Positions 5,804 to 9,346 of a DNA stretch of 9,346 bases are shown here, piece after piece. Under the pieces are notes generated by a model. The model was not told the DNA's origin, searched no databases, and was given only the letters and a program-made list of their open reading frames with translations. The DNA lies in assembly GCA_964370735.1 (NCBI GenBank), contig CAYJLC010000065.1:1-9346 (forward strand). Direction: 5' to 3'. The position numbers and the translations under genes are program-made. The DNA is from CAYJLC01 sp964370735 (GTDB lineage Bacteria; Bacillota; Clostridia; Oscillospirales; Butyricicoccaceae). How positions within the stretch are numbered: position 1 is the first letter of the stretch; every line of letters starts with the position of its first letter.

Positions 5804-7948
5804 ATGAAAGATAAATCTTTACAGAAATATATTAAAAAACTATTTATTTCGTATTTCTTTATCCTAGCTGTGCCTCTTTTTGCTTTAGTTTTACTATATG
5901 TATATAATCTTTCTTCGAATATGATTGCAGAAAATGACACAGAAATGCAATTTATGTTAAATGAAGATATAGATAAATTTAACCATAGCATAGAAGCAAC
6001 ATTTAATTACACATTAACATTATCAAGAGATATAGAAGATATCATTGACAGTCCGTTTGATAAATCGCTTTATGAATATGGCGAACTTATGGACACTCTT
6101 AATACTATAATCGTAAACGATAACTCAATACTTGATATTTCGGTCTATATAAAAGAACACGAAAAGATTTTAAATACAAGCACGATAATAGACTATGCTG
6201 ACTTTGATGATAAGTCACTTTTTGATAATGACAAACCATTTATAGTAAGTTCTACAAATTATTTAGAAAAAAACACACCTATAATTATCTTAAATTCCAA
6301 AGTTAGCAATAAAAATATTACTTTTGTATATTATTTAGAGAGTTTAATTGAAGATACTGTCTTTGATTTGGAAACATTTATTATTTCTAACGATGGACAA
6401 ATTATATACGGTGATGAAAACTCAGAAATAAAAGAAATATTTTTAAACTATGAGTTTACAGAAGAAATAAGTGATAAAAACACAGTTTCTCAGTATGTTT
6501 TTTTATATGAGCATATCAGTTTTAGCGATAGTTACTTGATAAAAAGTTATTCTTTAGACAAAATTTATGAAGCAATAGTACCAATATTTATTTTTACAGG
6601 CATATTTGTAATACTCCTTTTAGGGCTTGTTATATATTTATCGTGGTCAATCACAAAACATAACACAAAACCTGTGGTAAAATTTATAAACCATTTAGCC
6701 AAAATCGATACCAGTAAAATTGTAGCAAACGATATTTTCGAAAAAGCTACAAAAACGCTGACGTTACTTTGCGATGAAAACGATGCTTATCGAGTTTCGC
6801 TAGGCATAAACTTAGAGATTATAAAAAATCAGATGATTAGAGATTTACTCTTAAATAATGTGCCCTATGATTTAACAATTGAAGAATTTTTAGCAAATGG
6901 TGGAGTAATGACAGAGTTTAAGGGGTTTACGCCTGTTATTATAATAGTAGAAGAAAATTTATCTAAAAGCAGAAGTTCATCAGAGGTAAATTCATTGATA
7001 AAAAATATCTTTATCGAAGAATTGAGTGATAAAATCGAGATTTTAGGCGCTTGTATTTCAGAATTTGATAAAATAGTCTTTCTTATAAATTGCAATAAAG
7101 ACCGTGAATATGTCTTAGTGCAAGAGAAAATTAGAAAAACCTATGATAGCATTCGCAAAATAACTGAAGAAAAATTGAATATTCACACAAGGGTTGTAAT
7201 CGGTTATTCGGTAAATAATTCAGAAAATTTATTTAAACAATATGTAACAATTAATAAGACACAAATGAATAACGCAAAACAAGTTACATATTTTGAAGAA
7301 AATGAAAATGGACTTATTGAAAATAATAATCCAACTTTTATAAGAAAATCTCTACTTGATGCAATAAAATCAAATGATAGCCTAGGAATAGAGCAAAATA
7401 TTAGCAGGTTATTTGATGATGCAAGCACAAATGACGAATCAACTTGCGAATTAGCTTTCGCTGTTGTTGGTAATGTATTAACCGAGCTTATTGACGATGA
7501 TGTAAAAGTAAATATTGATATTTTAAGCATATACAAGCAAAATGATGATGTTTTGATAATAAAAGAAAAGATAATCAATAGCTTACTCGAACTTTCAAAT
7601 CAATTTGAACAAAATACAGTAAAAGAGGAAGAAAATATTTATGTAAATCAAGCGAAAATATATATAGAAAACAATATCCACAAAGATATCTCACTCTTTG
7701 AAATTGCAGAATATGTAAACATTAATCGCTCATATTTTAGCAGAATATTTAAAAATTCTACTGGTATGACGCCATTACAATATATGACGAATTTAAGGAT
7801 AGAAAAAGCAAAAATTATGCTAAGAGAAGAAGAGATTTCAATCAAGGAAATTTCAACACTTTTAGGGTATAACGATATGCGAAGTTTTATAAGATTTTTT
7901 AAAAAGCTAGAAAATCAAACACCAAGTGAATATAGGGAGAGAAAATAG
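5804..7948 (+). CDS. Membrane-anchored AraC-family regulator with extracellular sensor (YesS-like)
   Basis: The 714-residue protein couples outside sensing to transcription in one chain. A first membrane helix lies at about 13-35, an extracytoplasmic domain at about 36-256 (Cache-like by layout, not proven), and a second helix at about 257-280. A cytoplasmic region follows; its 370-500 part, with GACISEFDKIVFLIN and HTRVVIGYSV, resembles the degenerate GGDEF-like domain of YesN/CdaR-type regulators. The C-terminus (about 612-714) is an AraC DNA-binding domain: HTH 1 at 628-650 (ISLFEIAEYVNINRSYFSRIF) and HTH 2 at 678-700, ending in the family signature SFIRFFKKLENQTPSEYR. Proteins of this build commonly sit beside Lpl/Ytc importers and control them. 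Its likely target is the tandem repeat at 2274-2315, so it would regulate its own operon. The start is set by TTGAGGT at 5791-5797. The ligand is unknown; it could be the free sugar or the loaded binding protein. Confidence 0.92.
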   Translation: MKDKSLQKYIKKLFISYFFILAVPLFALVLLYVYNLSSNMIAENDTEMQFMLNEDIDKFNHSIEATFNYTLTLSRDIEDIIDSPFDKSLYEYGELMDTLNTIIVNDNSILDISVYIKEHEKILNTSTIIDYADFDDKSLFDNDKPFIVSSTNYLEKNTPIIILNSKVSNKNITFVYYLESLIEDTVFDLETFIISNDGQIIYGDENSEIKEIFLNYEFTEEISDKNTVSQYVFLYEHISFSDSYLIKSYSLDKIYEAIVPIFIFTGIFVILLLGLVIYLSWSITKHNTKPVVKFINHLAKIDTSKIVANDIFEKATKTLTLLCDENDAYRVSLGINLEIIKNQMIRDLLLNNVPYDLTIEEFLANGGVMTEFKGFTPVIIIVEENLSKSRSSSEVNSLIKNIFIEELSDKIEILGACISEFDKIVFLINCNKDREYVLVQEKIRKTYDSIRKITEEKLNIHTRVVIGYSVNNSENLFKQYVTINKTQMNNAKQVTYFEENENGLIENNNPTFIRKSLLDAIKSNDSLGIEQNISRLFDDASTNDESTCELAFAVVGNVLTELIDDDVKVNIDILSIYKQNDDVLIIKEKIINSLLELSNQFEQNTVKEEENIYVNQAKIYIENNIHKDISLFEIAEYVNINRSYFSRIFKNSTGMTPLQYMTNLRIEKAKIMLREEEISIKEISTLLGYNDMRSFIRFFKKLENQTPSEYRERK
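7934..7940 (+). promoter_or_regulatory. Shine-Dalgarno site deciding the sulfatase start
   Basis: AGGGAGA lies inside the last codons of the regulator gene and ends nine bases before the ATG at 7950. A GTG at 7926 is in frame but lies upstream of this site and would add eight residues before the conserved MKRPNIIFYFSD opening. The ATG at 7950 is therefore preferred. The regulator stop codon (7946-7948) is one base away, so translation is probably coupled. Confidence 0.8.
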
Positions 7949-7949
7949 T

Positions 7950-9260
7950 ATGAAAAGACCAAATATTATATTTTATTTTTCCGACCAACAAAGAGCAGAT
8001 ACTTTAGGTTGTTATGGTCAAAAATTAGATGTTACGCCAAACTTAGACCGACTTGCAAGCGTTGGAACAAGATTTGAATATGCATTCACTCCACAGCCTG
8101 TTTGTGGTCCTACAAGAGCTGTTTTGCAAAGTGGAAAATATGCTACTGAAATAAATTGTCACACAAATGGGTTGCCACTACCGAGTGACATTAACACCAT
8201 TGCAAAATACTTAAATAAAGAAGGTTATGAAACAGCTTATGTTGGAAAATGGCATTTAGCAACTGACAAACCGAATAACGAAATTTATGATACATTGCCT
8301 GTACCAGTACAAAAGCGTGGCGGATACAAAGATTATTGGTATGCATCAGATGTTTTAGAATTTACTTCTCATGGTTATAACGGACACGTTTTTGACACTG
8401 AAAATAATCAAGTGGATTTTATCGGATATAGGGCAGATGCAATAAATAATTTTGCGATAGATTATCTACATAAAAAGACTAGTGATAAGCCATTTTTTAT
8501 GTTTATATCTCAAATTGAGCCTCATCACCAAAATGACAGAAACAGGTATGAAGGGCCTGACGGTAGTAAAGAAAAATTCAAAAACTATGAAGTTCCAGCA
8601 GATTTAGAGGGAACTGAGGGTGATTGGCGTGAAAATTACCCAGACTATTTAGGTTGTTGTCATAGTTTAGATCAAAATGTAGGCAAACTTATTGATACAT
8701 TAAAATCTATCGGCGAATATGAAAACACAATAATCATATACACTTCTGACCATGGTTCACACTTTAGAACACGAAATAAAGAATACAAACGCTCGTGCCA
8801 CGACAGTTCTTTAAGGGTGCCACTTATAATTTCTGGTGGCATGTTTACTGGTGGGAATGTTTGCGATGAGCTGGTTAGTTTAATTGATTTACCGACGACG
8901 ATTTTGGATATTGCAGGAATTGAAAAACCAAATGATTATCGTGGAAATTCGCTTAAAAAACTTGTAACGGGTGAATTTTCTGAGTGGCAAGATTTTGTTT
9001 TTTCTCAAATTAGTGAATCGCAAATGGGTCGTTCAATTAGAACGAAAAAATGGAAATATTCTATTGAAGCTGACAAAGATTCATGGCAGAAAGATGCTAA
9101 AATATACAAAGAAGCATTTTTATATGATTTGGAAAATGATAAGGCAGAAAGAAATAATTTAGTAGAAAATCCAGATTATCAAGCGATTAGAGCGGAGCTT
9201 TATAAGAAAATCAAAGCAAAAATCTTGGAAGTGGAACAAATCGAAATTGAGATTTTATAA
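7950..9260 (+). CDS. S1-family sulfatase (Cys-type), no signal peptide
   Basis: The 436-residue protein belongs to the alkaline-phosphatase-like type I sulfatases, which hydrolyse sulfate esters using a formylglycine made from an active-site Cys. The signature C-x-P-x-R is C52-G-P-T-R56, followed by SGK at 61-63. Other expected active-site residues are D12 and Q13 in FYFSDQQR, K100 and H102 in GKWHL, H192/H193 in IEPHH, and D267/H268 in YTSDHGS, the Ca-binding and sulfate-binding set. The protein starts straight into the first beta strand with no signal peptide, so it should work in the cytoplasm. Conversion of C52 in an anaerobe needs a radical-SAM sulfatase-maturing enzyme, which is not in this window. 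As the operon's fifth gene, it suggests that the imported sugar is sulfated. The substrate (galactose, GlcNAc or other sulfate ester) cannot be told. Related phosphonate monoester hydrolases share the CxPxR motif and are a less likely alternative. Confidence 0.9.
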   Translation: MKRPNIIFYFSDQQRADTLGCYGQKLDVTPNLDRLASVGTRFEYAFTPQPVCGPTRAVLQSGKYATEINCHTNGLPLPSDINTIAKYLNKEGYETAYVGKWHLATDKPNNEIYDTLPVPVQKRGGYKDYWYASDVLEFTSHGYNGHVFDTENNQVDFIGYRADAINNFAIDYLHKKTSDKPFFMFISQIEPHHQNDRNRYEGPDGSKEKFKNYEVPADLEGTEGDWRENYPDYLGCCHSLDQNVGKLIDTLKSIGEYENTIIIYTSDHGSHFRTRNKEYKRSCHDSSLRVPLIISGGMFTGGNVCDELVSLIDLPTTILDIAGIEKPNDYRGNSLKKLVTGEFSEWQDFVFSQISESQMGRSIRTKKWKYSIEADKDSWQKDAKIYKEAFLYDLENDKAERNNLVENPDYQAIRAELYKKIKAKILEVEQIEIEIL

Positions 9261-9282
9261 CAAAAAAATTAAAACCTACTAA

Positions 9283-9318
9283 AAGTAAAGCTCCTGTTTA
9301 ATCGCAGGAGCTTTACTT
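9283..9318 (+). terminator. Perfect 14-bp hairpin after the sulfatase gene, weak terminator or processing element
   Basis: AAGTAAAGCTCCTG (9283-9296) is exactly complementary to CAGGAGCTTTACTT (9305-9318) around an 8-base loop. It begins 22 bases after the sulfatase stop codon. There is no pure U-run after the stem, but its 3' arm ends TTTACTT and TAT follows, so partial termination is possible. The next ribosome binding site begins only six bases downstream, which also allows a role as an intercistronic mRNA stabiliser or attenuator. Confidence 0.55.
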
Positions 9319-9335
9319 ATAATGGAGAAAATTTT

Positions 9336-9346
9336 ATGAAACAAGT
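9336..9346 (+). CDS. Start of a further gene, cut by the window end
   Basis: GGAG at 9324-9327 stands eight bases before an ATG at 9336 (Met-Lys-Gln and one partial codon), a spacing like that of the other genes here. The reading frame stays open to the last base of the window, but only three codons are visible, so nothing can be said about the product. It lies on the same strand, 75 bases after the sulfatase, and may continue the locus. Confidence 0.5.

Noticed and set aside
5704..5991. Reverse-strand open frame of 95 codons across the permease-regulator junction
   Set aside because: It overlaps two well-supported genes on the opposite strand and shows no recognisable domain.
7204..7578. 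Reverse-strand open frame of 124 codons
   Set aside because: It lies wholly inside the regulator gene, has Ser/Ile/Phe-rich composition typical of an antisense shadow of AT-rich coding DNA, and has no clear ribosome binding site or family match.
7926..7949. GTG at 7926 as the sulfatase start
   Set aside because: It lies upstream of the AGGGAGA ribosome binding site, lacks a good site of its own and adds residues before the conserved N-terminus. The ATG at 7950 fits better.
8971..9162. Second + strand frame of 63 codons inside the sulfatase gene
   Set aside because: It is an out-of-frame shadow within a gene whose reading frame is supported by conserved motifs.

Overview
The window is AT-rich DNA with dense, same-strand genes, strong GGAGG-type ribosome binding sites and Lpl/Ytc-type sugar importer genes. 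These point to a low-GC Bacillota, most likely an anaerobic Clostridia member from a gut or another glycan-rich habitat. The taxon is inferred from gene families only; no rRNA or other marker is present.

Layout: all genes lie on the + strand. Positions 1-96 hold a promoter region. Positions 97-2127 encode a cytoplasmic GH42 beta-galactosidase, closed off by an intrinsic terminator at 2134-2180. The 208 bases from 2181 to 2388 are a regulatory region with a 21-bp tandem direct repeat, an inverted third copy of its core, and a well-spaced promoter. A five-gene operon follows: a lipoprotein sugar-binding protein (2389-3927), two CUT1 permeases (3982-4905 and 4915-5781), a membrane-anchored AraC-type regulator (5804-7948) and a Cys-type S1 sulfatase without a signal peptide (7950-9260). 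After a perfect hairpin at 9283-9318, another gene seems to begin at 9336 and runs off the window.

How it may work together (inference): the lipoprotein and permeases import an oligosaccharide, powered by an ATPase encoded elsewhere. The regulator senses a signal outside the membrane and binds the repeats in front of its own operon. The imported sugar is desulfated and its beta-galactosyl ends are removed in the cytoplasm. This suggests a locus for a sulfated galactoside (mucin-type, algal or glycosaminoglycan-like), but the substrate cannot be read from the sequence.

The gene families are all known. The parts most worth a second look are the operator/promoter arrangement at 2217-2338, which resembles the geometry of araI, and the pairing of an intracellular sulfatase with an importer and a one-component transmembrane AraC regulator. 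I see no mobile elements, tRNA or rRNA genes, or CRISPR arrays.
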